Source: Flavobacteriaceae bacterium
Lineage (GTDB): Bacteria > Bacteroidota > Bacteroidia > Flavobacteriales > Flavobacteriaceae
NCBI GenBank assembly: GCA_018623655.1
Contig: JAAZVG010000004.1
Span: forward strand, 1-26,823
Length of the DNA: 26,823 nucleotides
Direction: 5' to 3'
Shown here: positions 14,228 through 21,541 of the stretch, one piece after another
Layout of the letters: each line of letters opens with the position of its first letter
How positions within the stretch are numbered: the stretch's first letter is position 1
Translations under genes and position numbers: made by a program
Notes under the pieces: generated by a model
Databases searched by the model: none
Told to the model about the DNA's origin: nothing
What the model saw: only the letters and a program-made list of their open reading frames with translations

Positions 14228-15566
14228 ACTTACTGAAGAGTTTTTAGTAAAGGTTCGATTGTTTATTGAAACAACGAATGAGAATGAGTTACTTGCTCTA
14301 TTCGAGGAGCTACACTACGCAGATGTTGCAGAAATTATCAATGAACTAGAAACTCCTGAAGCAATCTATCTGATTCGTTTATTAGATTCTGAACGCACGG
14401 GAGATGTACTTACAGAACTTGATGAAGATTTAAGAGAAGAGATTTTATCCGAATTAAGTGCAGTAGAAATCGCTACTGAGCTTTCTGAAGTTGATACCGA
14501 TGACGCAGTAGATATTATCACTGAACTTTCTGAAGATTTAGCCAAGGAGGTTATTTCTGAAATTGAAGATAGAGAACATGCTGCCGAGATTTTAGAACTC
14601 ATGCGCTACAGCGAAGATACCGCTGGGGGTCTTATGGCGAAGGAACTCATTCAGGTCAATGAGAATTGGAATATTACTACCTGTGTTCGAGAAATGAGAG
14701 CGCAGGCCGAATACGTCACTCGTGTGCATTCGATTTACGTTGTTGACGATAATAACTTGTTAAAAGGAAGACTTTCATTAAAAGACCTTTTAACTAGCCC
14801 TAATGACGCCCATATCAAGGATGTTTACATTCCGAAAGTAGATTATGTGGGAGTACACGAGAAGTCAGAAGAAGTTGCTAAAATCATGGCTAAATACGAC
14901 TTAGAGGCAATCCCTGTAGTTGATGAAATGAATCGTTTGGTCGGAAGGATTACTATTGACGACATCGTTGACGTTATCAGAGAAGAAGCTGACAAGGATT
15001 ATCAGCAAATGGCGGGTATTACCCAAGATGTTGAAGCTGATGACAGTATTTTAGATCTAACCCGCGCACGTCTTCCTTGGCTTGTAGTTGGCTTGATAGG
15101 AGGACTAGGTGCTGCTATGATCATGGGAGGCTTTGAAGATATTATCAATGAACATGCCATTTTATTCTTTTTTACTCCATTAATTGCCGCAATGGCCGGT
15201 AATGTAGGAGTTCAATCAAGTGCGATTATCGTTCAAGGTATCGCCAATGATGATATCAAAGGAAGTATTGCATCGCGCTTATCCAAAGAAATGCTCCTCG
15301 CATTATTCAATGGTATCATTTTGGCCGTTTTACTTTTTACCAGCACATGGCTGTGGAAAGGCCACCTATTATCTGCATTGGCCATTTCACTTTCGCTTAT
15401 TGTAGTTATTATTATGGCAGGACTAATTGGTACTTTCATACCTCTTTTCTTGAACAAAAGGGGAATTGATCCAGCTGTCGCTACTGGCCCGTTTATCACT
15501 ACAAGCAACGATATCTTCGGTATTTTAATCTATTTCTGGATGGCAAAGATCATCTTGGGAATATGA
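14214..15566 (+). CDS. mgtE: Magnesium transporter MgtE
   Basis: 450 residues from the ATG at 14214. A TTG 6 nt earlier is also in frame, but ATG is preferred. The acidic, helical MgtE N-domain (about 1-125) has repeated pieces such as ELSEVDTDDAVDIITELSED and DTAGGLMAKELI. Two CBS domains (about 130-250) follow, and a five-helix membrane domain (about 280-450) carries the Mg2+ pore signature TPLIAAMAGNVGVQSSAI. Family members import Mg2+, with the cytoplasmic N-domain and CBS pair closing the pore when Mg2+ is high. The start lies inside rsmA and the stop overlaps the next gene's ATG, so the operon is tightly packed. Confidence 0.95.
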   Translation: MQPFKLTEEFLVKVRLFIETTNENELLALFEELHYADVAEIINELETPEAIYLIRLLDSERTGDVLTELDEDLREEILSELSAVEIATELSEVDTDDAVDIITELSEDLAKEVISEIEDREHAAEILELMRYSEDTAGGLMAKELIQVNENWNITTCVREMRAQAEYVTRVHSIYVVDDNNLLKGRLSLKDLLTSPNDAHIKDVYIPKVDYVGVHEKSEEVAKIMAKYDLEAIPVVDEMNRLVGRITIDDIVDVIREEADKDYQQMAGITQDVEADDSILDLTRARLPWLVVGLIGGLGAAMIMGGFEDIINEHAILFFFTPLIAAMAGNVGVQSSAIIVQGIANDDIKGSIASRLSKEMLLALFNGIILAVLLFTSTWLWKGHLLSALAISLSLIVVIIMAGLIGTFIPLFLNKRGIDPAVATGPFITTSNDIFGILIYFWMAKIILGI

Positions 15567-16516
15567 GTCGAAAAGTTTTACACCTTGACAGGAATCACCC
15601 AGTAATTCATGAAGGGCTTGAGCGCTTCGGTTTTCAAAACGAGCACGATTACACTAGCACCTACGAGGAAGTCTTAAAAAAAATTGATGATTATGAAGGA
15701 CTAATCATTCGATCTAGAATTCCTATCGATCACAAGCTTTTAACTAGAGCCATAAATCTTAAATTCATCGGAAGAATCGGTGCCGGATTAGAAAATATCG
15801 ATCTTGAAACTGCTCAAAAGCTTGGAATTTTTCTAGCGGCCGCTCCCGAAGGCAATCGTAACGCAGTGGCTGAGCACGCCCTCGGATTACTGCTATCCCT
15901 CTTCAATAAAATAAACACAGCCGACAAAGAAGTGCGTTCAGGACTTTGGAGAAGAGAAGAAAATCGAGGTATTGAACTCGATGGAAAAATCGTTGGTATT
16001 ATTGGATATGGAAACATGGGAAAGCAGTTCGCAAAAAAACTTAGAGGATTTGATGTTGAGACCTTATGTTTCGATCTAAAACCGTCGGTTGGAGATAAAA
16101 ACGCAAGACAGGTAACTATCGAAGAGCTACGAGAAAAAACAGATGTGTTGAGCCTCCACCTCCCTCAAACACCCGAGACAATACACCTTATTGATTCAGA
16201 ATTTATAAAGGCTATGAATAAACCCTTTTGGCTTTTAAACACGGGTAGAGGAAGCGCAGTTAAAACAGATGATTTGGTTAATGCACTTCAAGAAGGAAAA
16301 ATTAAAGGGGCAGGATTAGATGTTTTAGAGTACGAAAGTAAATCATTCACTAATCTGTTTGAAGATTCAAAAAAACCAGAAGCATTCTCCTATCTAATTC
16401 GAGCAGAAAACGTAATTATGACTCCTCATGTGGCTGGATGGAGTATTGAAAGTTATCATCTCTTAGCCAAGGTAGTTTTAGATAAGATTTCTTCTCTTTA
16501 TTTACTAAATCATTAA
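15563..16516 (+). CDS. D-isomer-specific 2-hydroxyacid dehydrogenase
   Basis: 317 residues, NAD(P)-dependent. The nucleotide-binding GYGNMG lies at 148-153 within IVGIIGYGNMGKQFAKKL. The catalytic triad is in place: R229 in NTGRGSAV, E256 in LDVLEYE, and H289 in TPHVAGWS. The substrate loop RIGAGLENID is at 71-80. It resembles phosphoglycerate dehydrogenase (serA) without an ACT domain, but other 2-hydroxyacids are possible, so no symbol is given. The start overlaps the mgtE stop (ATGA). Confidence 0.93.
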   Translation: MSRKVLHLDRNHPVIHEGLERFGFQNEHDYTSTYEEVLKKIDDYEGLIIRSRIPIDHKLLTRAINLKFIGRIGAGLENIDLETAQKLGIFLAAAPEGNRNAVAEHALGLLLSLFNKINTADKEVRSGLWRREENRGIELDGKIVGIIGYGNMGKQFAKKLRGFDVETLCFDLKPSVGDKNARQVTIEELREKTDVLSLHLPQTPETIHLIDSEFIKAMNKPFWLLNTGRGSAVKTDDLVNALQEGKIKGAGLDVLEYESKSFTNLFEDSKKPEAFSYLIRAENVIMTPHVAGWSIESYHLLAKVVLDKISSLYLLNH

Positions 16517-16525
16517 TTGAGGACT

Positions 16526-16948
16526 ATGAAAAAGAATATACTTGTCTTATGTACCGGAAATTCATGTAGAAGCCAAATGGCGCATGGATTTCTAAATGCG
16601 CTAGCTTCAGAGTACGCCAATATTTACAGTGCAGGGATTGAAACTCATGGACTGAACTTAGGCGCAGTTTCCATAATGAAAGAAGCAGGTATTGATATTT
16701 CATTTCATACTTCAAATCACATAGATGAATACCAAGATATTCAGTGGGATTTTATCCTTACCGTTTGCGATCATGCAAAAGAGAATTGTCCTTACCTACC
16801 TGCACCAAACGCCAAAAGATACCATCATAATTTTTTCGATCCCTCTAAGGTTGAGGGAAATAGCGAAGAAAAACACGCAGCTTTTTTAAAAACAAGGGAG
16901 CAAATAAAAGAATATATAACTACATTTGTTAATCAAAATTTAACCTAG
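16526..16948 (+). CDS. Thioredoxin-coupled arsenate reductase (ArsC, low-molecular-weight phosphatase family)
   Basis: 140 residues from the ATG at 16526; a TTG 9 nt upstream is in frame but less likely. The phosphate-binding loop VLCTGNSCRSQMAHGF has C9 and R15 (CX5R). C81 and C88 in VCDHAKENCP match the two relay cysteines of Staphylococcus pI258 ArsC, so a thioredoxin-type arsenate reductase is more likely than a plain tyrosine phosphatase. No other ars gene is visible. It lies 9 nt after the dehydrogenase and ends where a hairpin begins, facing the aspartate kinase gene tail to tail. Confidence 0.88.
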   Translation: MKKNILVLCTGNSCRSQMAHGFLNALASEYANIYSAGIETHGLNLGAVSIMKEAGIDISFHTSNHIDEYQDIQWDFILTVCDHAKENCPYLPAPNAKRYHHNFFDPSKVEGNSEEKHAAFLKTREQIKEYITTFVNQNLT

Positions 16949-16977
16949 TTAAATTTATTGGGTTTAGTTTAACTAGG
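16944..16977. repeat. Perfect 10-bp inverted repeat at the arsC-like stop codon
   Basis: CCTAGTTAAA (16944-16953) and TTTAACTAGG (16968-16977) are perfect inverted copies around a 14-nt loop. The left arm contains the TAG stop codon. No T-tract follows, so its role as a terminator is unsure. Confidence 0.75.
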
Positions 16978-16982
16978 AATTT

Positions 16983-17068
16983 CAAAAGAGCACTTCGAAG
17001 GTCAACATCTAATTGGGTTTGTTTGGTATCATTTAACGATGATATACAGTTGACCTTCAGCTCTTTTG
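16983..17068. terminator. Long nested inverted repeat between convergent genes, probable bidirectional terminator
   Basis: CAAAAGAGC and GAAGGTCAAC (16983-17006) pair with GTTGACCTTC and GCTCTTTTG (17049-17068), giving 19 pairs interrupted by ACTTC opposite A. Inside, GTATCAT (17026-17032) can pair with ATGATATAC (17039-17047) with a small bulge. Both strands end the stem in CTCTTTTG, so U-rich tails exist in both directions. The right arm includes the last codons of the aspartate kinase gene. Confidence 0.65.
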
Positions 17069-18349
17069 TTTAGAAAAAGTGACTACTTGCAGTGTTTGAT
17101 CCGCCCGTTGTTCTACCAAAATCCCTTCACTTTTAGGTATCACATTTATTGACTCATCATCGAAATGTCGAATTGTATATAAGGATACGCCTCGGTGACA
17201 ATTTACTTTGAACTCTTGTTCCAATTCTGGTATAAGCCCATCAATTCCTTCAAAACGATTATCGAGACATACCTTAAAGCTAATTGCAGAATTTTGAATG
17301 AGATCTACCTTCAAACGATACTTAGCAAACAGATTAAAGAGTGTGCTAAAATGCTTCTCAACCATGAATGAGAAGTCCTGTGTTGCCAATTCTAATAAAA
17401 CTTGGTTTTTCTTAACAATATAACACGGCACTTGTGGTACAAGAGCTGCTCCGCCTGTAACTGTTGTTCCTTTGGCCTTTAAATCAACAAAAGACCTTAC
17501 ATGAAGTGGTATCGACTTTCTTTGAAGAGGTTGAAGTGTTTTAGGGTGAATTACAGATGCTCCATAAAAGGCAAGTTCAATCGCTTCTCTGTATGAAATT
17601 TGATGCAATAATTGTGTTTTTGCAAAGTATCTCGGATCGGCATTCAAAACCCCTGGCACGTCTTTCCAAATACTTACTGAAGAAGCGTCAAGAGCATACG
17701 CCAAAATAGCTGCGGTATAGTCAGAACCCTCTCTACCCAGGGTAGTGGTAAAGTTGTTCGCATCACTTCCTAAAAATCCCTGGGTAACAATGAGTTGTTT
17801 CGAATCTTTTAGTACAGAAACTTTATCGGCTGTAGCTTCCCAATTTACCGCGGCGTCTCTGTACGAATCGTCTGTTTTTATAAGGGTACGTATGTCATGC
17901 CAGGTATTATCTATACCCACCTCAGCGAGATAGGCACTCAAAATCCTTGTAGATAATAGCTCTCCGTACCCTACAATTTGATCATAAATAAACGATTTAT
18001 TGAGTGACTTATTCCAGGTAATAAACCCAACAATCTCGTCAAACATTCTTTCAATATCTGAGCGCACTTGATCTGCACGGTCTCCAAATAATTCGTCAAT
18101 TATTGAACGGTGAAAATCAACCACTGGAGCAATCGATTGGTTAATCACCTCAACAACGTCTCTTCGTTCGTTCTTGGCCTTTAAATAATCGGCTACCACC
18201 ACTTCCATAGCATTCGTGGTCTTACCCATGGCTGAAACTACCATACACACATCCTTATGACCTTCTGATTTAAGGGCATGGGCTACATTTGCGATACTTT
18301 GAGCGTCTTTAACCGAAGCTCCACCAAATTTAAATACTCTCTTACTCAT
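17057..18349 (-). CDS. lysC: Aspartate kinase, monofunctional
   Basis: 430 residues. It phosphorylates aspartate, the first step to Lys, Thr, Met and diaminopimelate. The kinase domain (about 1-290) opens with VFKFGGASVKD. KFGGAS replaces the more usual KFGGTS, a form that I recall as common in Bacteroidota. VTQGFLGSDANNFTTTLGREGSDYTA binds substrate and nucleotide (given as residues about 199-224), and WKDVPGVLNADPR is the typical acceptor-side motif. Two short ACT regions follow from about 310. The symbol lysC is used for the aspartokinase family; it could also be one of several paralogues. The start overlaps the stop of the GNAT gene by 8 nt, implying an operon. Confidence 0.93.
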   Translation of the reverse strand: MSKRVFKFGGASVKDAQSIANVAHALKSEGHKDVCMVVSAMGKTTNAMEVVVADYLKAKNERRDVVEVINQSIAPVVDFHRSIIDELFGDRADQVRSDIERMFDEIVGFITWNKSLNKSFIYDQIVGYGELLSTRILSAYLAEVGIDNTWHDIRTLIKTDDSYRDAAVNWEATADKVSVLKDSKQLIVTQGFLGSDANNFTTTLGREGSDYTAAILAYALDASSVSIWKDVPGVLNADPRYFAKTQLLHQISYREAIELAFYGASVIHPKTLQPLQRKSIPLHVRSFVDLKAKGTTVTGGAALVPQVPCYIVKKNQVLLELATQDFSFMVEKHFSTLFNLFAKYRLKVDLIQNSAISFKVCLDNRFEGIDGLIPELEQEFKVNCHRGVSLYTIRHFDDESINVIPKSEGILVEQRADQTLQVVTFSKQKS

Positions 18350-18809
18350 TGTTCTCGAGTTGAACTACATACCAATTTTTCAATACTTTGGCTCCTTTAC
18401 TTTCATAAAGAGCGATCGCATTTTTATTCCAGTCTAATACTTCCCATGCGATTCTTCGCACTTTCATTGATTTTCCGTGCAATATAACGTGATCTAATAA
18501 GGCTGATCCGATTCCTTTACCTCTATGCTCAATCTCGACGATAAGATCTTCAAGGTGCAACGACTTGCCTTTCCAAGTTGAGTATCTGAGATAGGTAAGA
18601 GCGATTCCTACAACCTTCTGACTATCTGAATCAATAGCAACAAAACAATGATACAAAGGCTTGTCACCGAATCCATCGTTCTCAACTTCTTCTAAAGACA
18701 ATACCATTTCATTTTCAGCTTCTTCAAAAATGGCTAATTCCTTAATTAAGCGGTGAATATCCGATGCATCCGAACGAACTGCATCTCTAATTATAAAGCC
18801 CATGATCAT
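18342..18809 (-). CDS. GNAT family N-acetyltransferase, spermidine/spermine acetyltransferase-like
   Basis: 155 residues from the ATG at 18809; a second ATG at 18803 (MGFIIRDA) is equally good. The frame is open further upstream, but that part is past the promoter box and unlike the family. The acetyl-CoA-binding motif A is EHRGKGIGSALLDHV, with Q/RxxGxG satisfied by RGKGIG. GFGDKPLYHCFVA, the LHLEDLIV strand and WEVLDWNKNAIALYESKGA resemble the SSAT group, which acetylates polyamines or thialysine. Substrate remains unproven. It overlaps the aspartate kinase start by 8 nt and is divergent from the exonuclease gene. Confidence 0.85.
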   Translation of the reverse strand: MIMGFIIRDAVRSDASDIHRLIKELAIFEEAENEMVLSLEEVENDGFGDKPLYHCFVAIDSDSQKVVGIALTYLRYSTWKGKSLHLEDLIVEIEHRGKGIGSALLDHVILHGKSMKVRRIAWEVLDWNKNAIALYESKGAKVLKNWYVVQLENNE

Positions 18810-18824
18810 TACGTTTTGGTGGGT

Positions 18825-18832
18825 CAAAGGTA
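18825..18832 (-). promoter_or_regulatory. Promoter -7 box for the GNAT-lysC operon
   Basis: On the minus strand TACCTTTG is a full TAnnTTTG match, 15 nt before the ATG at 18809. This supports a start at 18809 or 18803 rather than farther upstream. Confidence 0.5.
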
Positions 18833-18927
18833 TTTGAAATGTCGTGCTACCACAAATACCATAGCTACTCTCACAAAAGCCATCAAAATTGTTGTAGTTT
18901 AGGTAGTTGAAAGAGGTCATAATTGCT

Positions 18928-19941
18928 ATGAAAACAGACCTTCTCAGTTTTACATCCAAAGGAATCTACTGTGCAGCTGCAGACGTTTACCTCGATCCGT
19001 GGCGACCAGTGGACAAGGCGATTATATCCCATGCTCACGCAGATCACAGCCGCTATGGAAATAAAAAATATATAGCCCACCATCATAGTGTTCCTGTAAT
19101 GAAACACCGTTTAGGAGCTGTAAATGTACAAGGTGTTTCATGGAATGAGCCCTTCAGCGTGAATGGCATTCAATTCACACTATATCCTGCGGGTCATATT
19201 ATTGGGTCTTCTCTTATTAAGGTGACGCACAAAGGTGAGGTCGCTCTTTTCACTGGAGATTACAAACTAGAGGACGATGGCATTAGCACCCCCCTTGAAA
19301 TGCAGCGTTGCCATACACTTATTACCGAATGCACCTTCGGCTTGCCCATTTTTCGATGGAAACCTCAACAAGAGGTCTTTGCAGAAATCGAGAGTTGGTG
19401 GAGTTTTAATAGACAGCATGCTTTTACAAGCGTTATTTATGCCTACAGCTTAGGAAAAGCCCAACGACTATTGCACAATCTTAAGGCTGATCATGGTCCT
19501 ATTTTAGTACATCCTGTCATTGCAGCAGTTAACGAATCATTATCATCCATCGCTTCATTCGGGCATGTGGAAACATTAAGCGCGGATAAAAATCCTATTG
19601 ACTACCCTGGAGCAATGCTTATTCTACCTCCATCTGGTAGAGAGGCAAAATACCTAAAGAAATGGGGTGAACTTAAAACGGCTAGTGCTAGCGGATGGAT
19701 GGCCACACGAGGAAATCGAAGAAGAAGAAATGTCGACAGAGGCTTTGTAATCTCAGACCACTGCGACTTTGATGCCTTAAATACGTGTATAAAATACAGT
19801 GAAGCCGATAAGGTAATCTGCACCCATGGATTTACCGATATCTATTCAAAATATCTGAGAGAAATCGGATTTAATGCGCGAACTGAGTACGTTGAATTTG
19901 AGGAGGAAGAAATAGAGGAAAGCAAAGATTCAATGGTGTAA
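18928..19941 (+). CDS. Ligase-associated DNA damage response exonuclease, MBL/beta-CASP type
   Basis: 337 residues from the ATG at 18928; a TTG at 18907 is in frame but less likely. The MBL metal motif SHAHADH is complete (H35, H37, D39, H40), with PAGHIIGSS, FTGDYKLEDDG, TECTFG, and the C-terminal SDHCDFDAL and CTHGF. These are the marks of the SNM1/CPSF-like family member encoded beside ATP-dependent ligases. Expected role: trimming DNA ends or crosslinked DNA during repair. The stop overlaps the ligase start (TAATG), and the gene is first in a four-gene cassette. Confidence 0.92.
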   Translation: MKTDLLSFTSKGIYCAAADVYLDPWRPVDKAIISHAHADHSRYGNKKYIAHHHSVPVMKHRLGAVNVQGVSWNEPFSVNGIQFTLYPAGHIIGSSLIKVTHKGEVALFTGDYKLEDDGISTPLEMQRCHTLITECTFGLPIFRWKPQQEVFAEIESWWSFNRQHAFTSVIYAYSLGKAQRLLHNLKADHGPILVHPVIAAVNESLSSIASFGHVETLSADKNPIDYPGAMLILPPSGREAKYLKKWGELKTASASGWMATRGNRRRRNVDRGFVISDHCDFDALNTCIKYSEADKVICTHGFTDIYSKYLREIGFNARTEYVEFEEEEIEESKDSMV

Positions 19942-21539
19942 TGAAAAACTTCTCTCTGCTAATACAGCAATTAGATCGACTCACCAAAACAGGTGATAAA
20001 GTGAAGGTGCTGAGTGATTACTTCAAAACCGCAACTCAAAAAGACATCGTATGGGCCATTGCTATCTGGTCACACAGAAGGCCGAAAAGACCAGTCTCAA
20101 CAACGCTCCTAAGATCATGGGCGGCAGAACTCGCTGAAGTCGATTCCTGGCTCTTCGAAGACAGTTATCACATCGTTGGCGATTTGGCAGAAACTATCGC
20201 TTTACTTACTTGTCATAAAGAACAATCATTGAAACCAAAGAAGGAATCCCTCAGTTCGATTATCGAAGATTTGATCGCGCTGAGAGAACGTTCAGAAGAG
20301 CAGAAAAAAGAATATATCATTACCAAATGGACAGAATTAGATTATTTCGGAAGTTTCACTTTTACCAAACTACTTACCGGAGGATTTCGAATTGGAATCA
20401 GTCAAAAACTCATGACCAAAGCTCTTGAAAAAGCGTTTGATATTCCATCGGATGAAATTGCGTATCGACTTATGGGCAAGTGGGACCCAAGAGAAGTAAC
20501 ACTTAAGGAACTGTTATTTAATAACGACCAAGAAGCTAATCGATCAAGACCTTATCCTTTCTTTCTAGCCTATCCGATTGAAAATTCTCTTGAAGACTTA
20601 GGGAATGTTTCCCAGTGGAGTGTTGAACACAAATGGGATGGCATTCGGGCCCAACTCATCAAAAGAAATGAAACTTTTGCCATTTGGTCAAGAGGAGAAG
20701 AACTCATTACTGAACAATTCCCCGAATTACATCGTATAAAAGACCAACTAAAAGATGATGTAGTTTTAGACGGGGAAATCATTCCTATTAAGGACGGATT
20801 ACCAGATCACTTCGGCATCCTTCAAAAAAGACTTAATCGAAAACGCATTACAAAGTCGTTATTACATGAGGCCCCAGTAGTTTTTCGAGCCTACGACCTC
20901 TTAGAGCTTCAAGGCAAAGATCTTAGAGAACAAACGTATTTCGAGCGAAGAAAATATTTAGAAAACCTAGAATTTTCTGACCCCTTACAATTATCAAAAT
21001 TTGAAGTTTTGAATACCTGGCAAGAAGTTGAAAAAGAAAGACTACGTTCTCAAGAAGTAAAAAGCGAGGGCCTCATGCTAAAACGCATAGACAGCACCTA
21101 TGGAGTCGGACGCAAAAAGGGTGATTGGTTCAAATACAAAAATGACCCTCTAAATTGCGACGCAGTACTAACCTATGTAATGCGAGGTCATGGTCGTAGA
21201 AGTAGCCTTTACACCGATTTCACCTTTGCCCTGTGGGATAAAGATCCTAAAGATACTGAAGCACAGCTTGTGACCTTTGCAAAAGCCTATTCTGGACTCA
21301 CTGACCAGGAGTTCAAAGAAATTAATCGGTGGATTCGATCTAATGCTCTTGAAAAATTCGGACCCGTTAGAGCCGTTAAACCTGAACTCGTTTTCGAAAT
21401 AGCCTTTGAAGGAGTCGCCCCATCGTCAAGGCACAAAAGCGGTTACGCAACTAGATTCCCTAGAATTGTGCGATGGAGAAAGGATAAAAAAATTGAAGAG
21501 GCTAATCAGATAGAAGACCTTAAAAATTTGGTGCGCTAA
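19941..21539 (+). CDS. ATP-dependent DNA ligase of the ligase-exonuclease-Lhr cassette
   Basis: 532 residues. An N-terminal helical DNA-binding domain (about 1-200) is followed by the adenylation domain. The nucleotidyl-lysine motif EHKWDGIRAQL has K231. Other motifs seen are WSRGEE, LDGEI, the VFRAYDLLE strand, SEGLMLKR and WFKYK. An OB-fold C-terminus runs from about 420, ending with FPRIVRWRKDKK. It seals nicks using ATP and has no LigD-type nuclease or polymerase domain. It is tightly coupled to the exonuclease gene upstream and lies 2 nt before the helicase gene. Confidence 0.95.
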   Translation: MKNFSLLIQQLDRLTKTGDKVKVLSDYFKTATQKDIVWAIAIWSHRRPKRPVSTTLLRSWAAELAEVDSWLFEDSYHIVGDLAETIALLTCHKEQSLKPKKESLSSIIEDLIALRERSEEQKKEYIITKWTELDYFGSFTFTKLLTGGFRIGISQKLMTKALEKAFDIPSDEIAYRLMGKWDPREVTLKELLFNNDQEANRSRPYPFFLAYPIENSLEDLGNVSQWSVEHKWDGIRAQLIKRNETFAIWSRGEELITEQFPELHRIKDQLKDDVVLDGEIIPIKDGLPDHFGILQKRLNRKRITKSLLHEAPVVFRAYDLLELQGKDLREQTYFERRKYLENLEFSDPLQLSKFEVLNTWQEVEKERLRSQEVKSEGLMLKRIDSTYGVGRKKGDWFKYKNDPLNCDAVLTYVMRGHGRRSSLYTDFTFALWDKDPKDTEAQLVTFAKAYSGLTDQEFKEINRWIRSNALEKFGPVRAVKPELVFEIAFEGVAPSSRHKSGYATRFPRIVRWRKDKKIEEANQIEDLKNLVR

Positions 21540-21541
21540 AA

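Noticed and set aside
16526..16948. Arsenic resistance island
   Set aside because: The ArsC-like gene stands alone, with no arsenite pump or ArsR nearby, so no island is claimed.
17456..17471. TGTAACTGTTGTTCCT, another 10-of-12 match to the palindrome
   Set aside because: It lies inside the aspartate kinase coding region, has no TAnnTTTG box 33 nt away and no nearby gene start. It shows that partial matches occur by chance, so the spacing argument matters.
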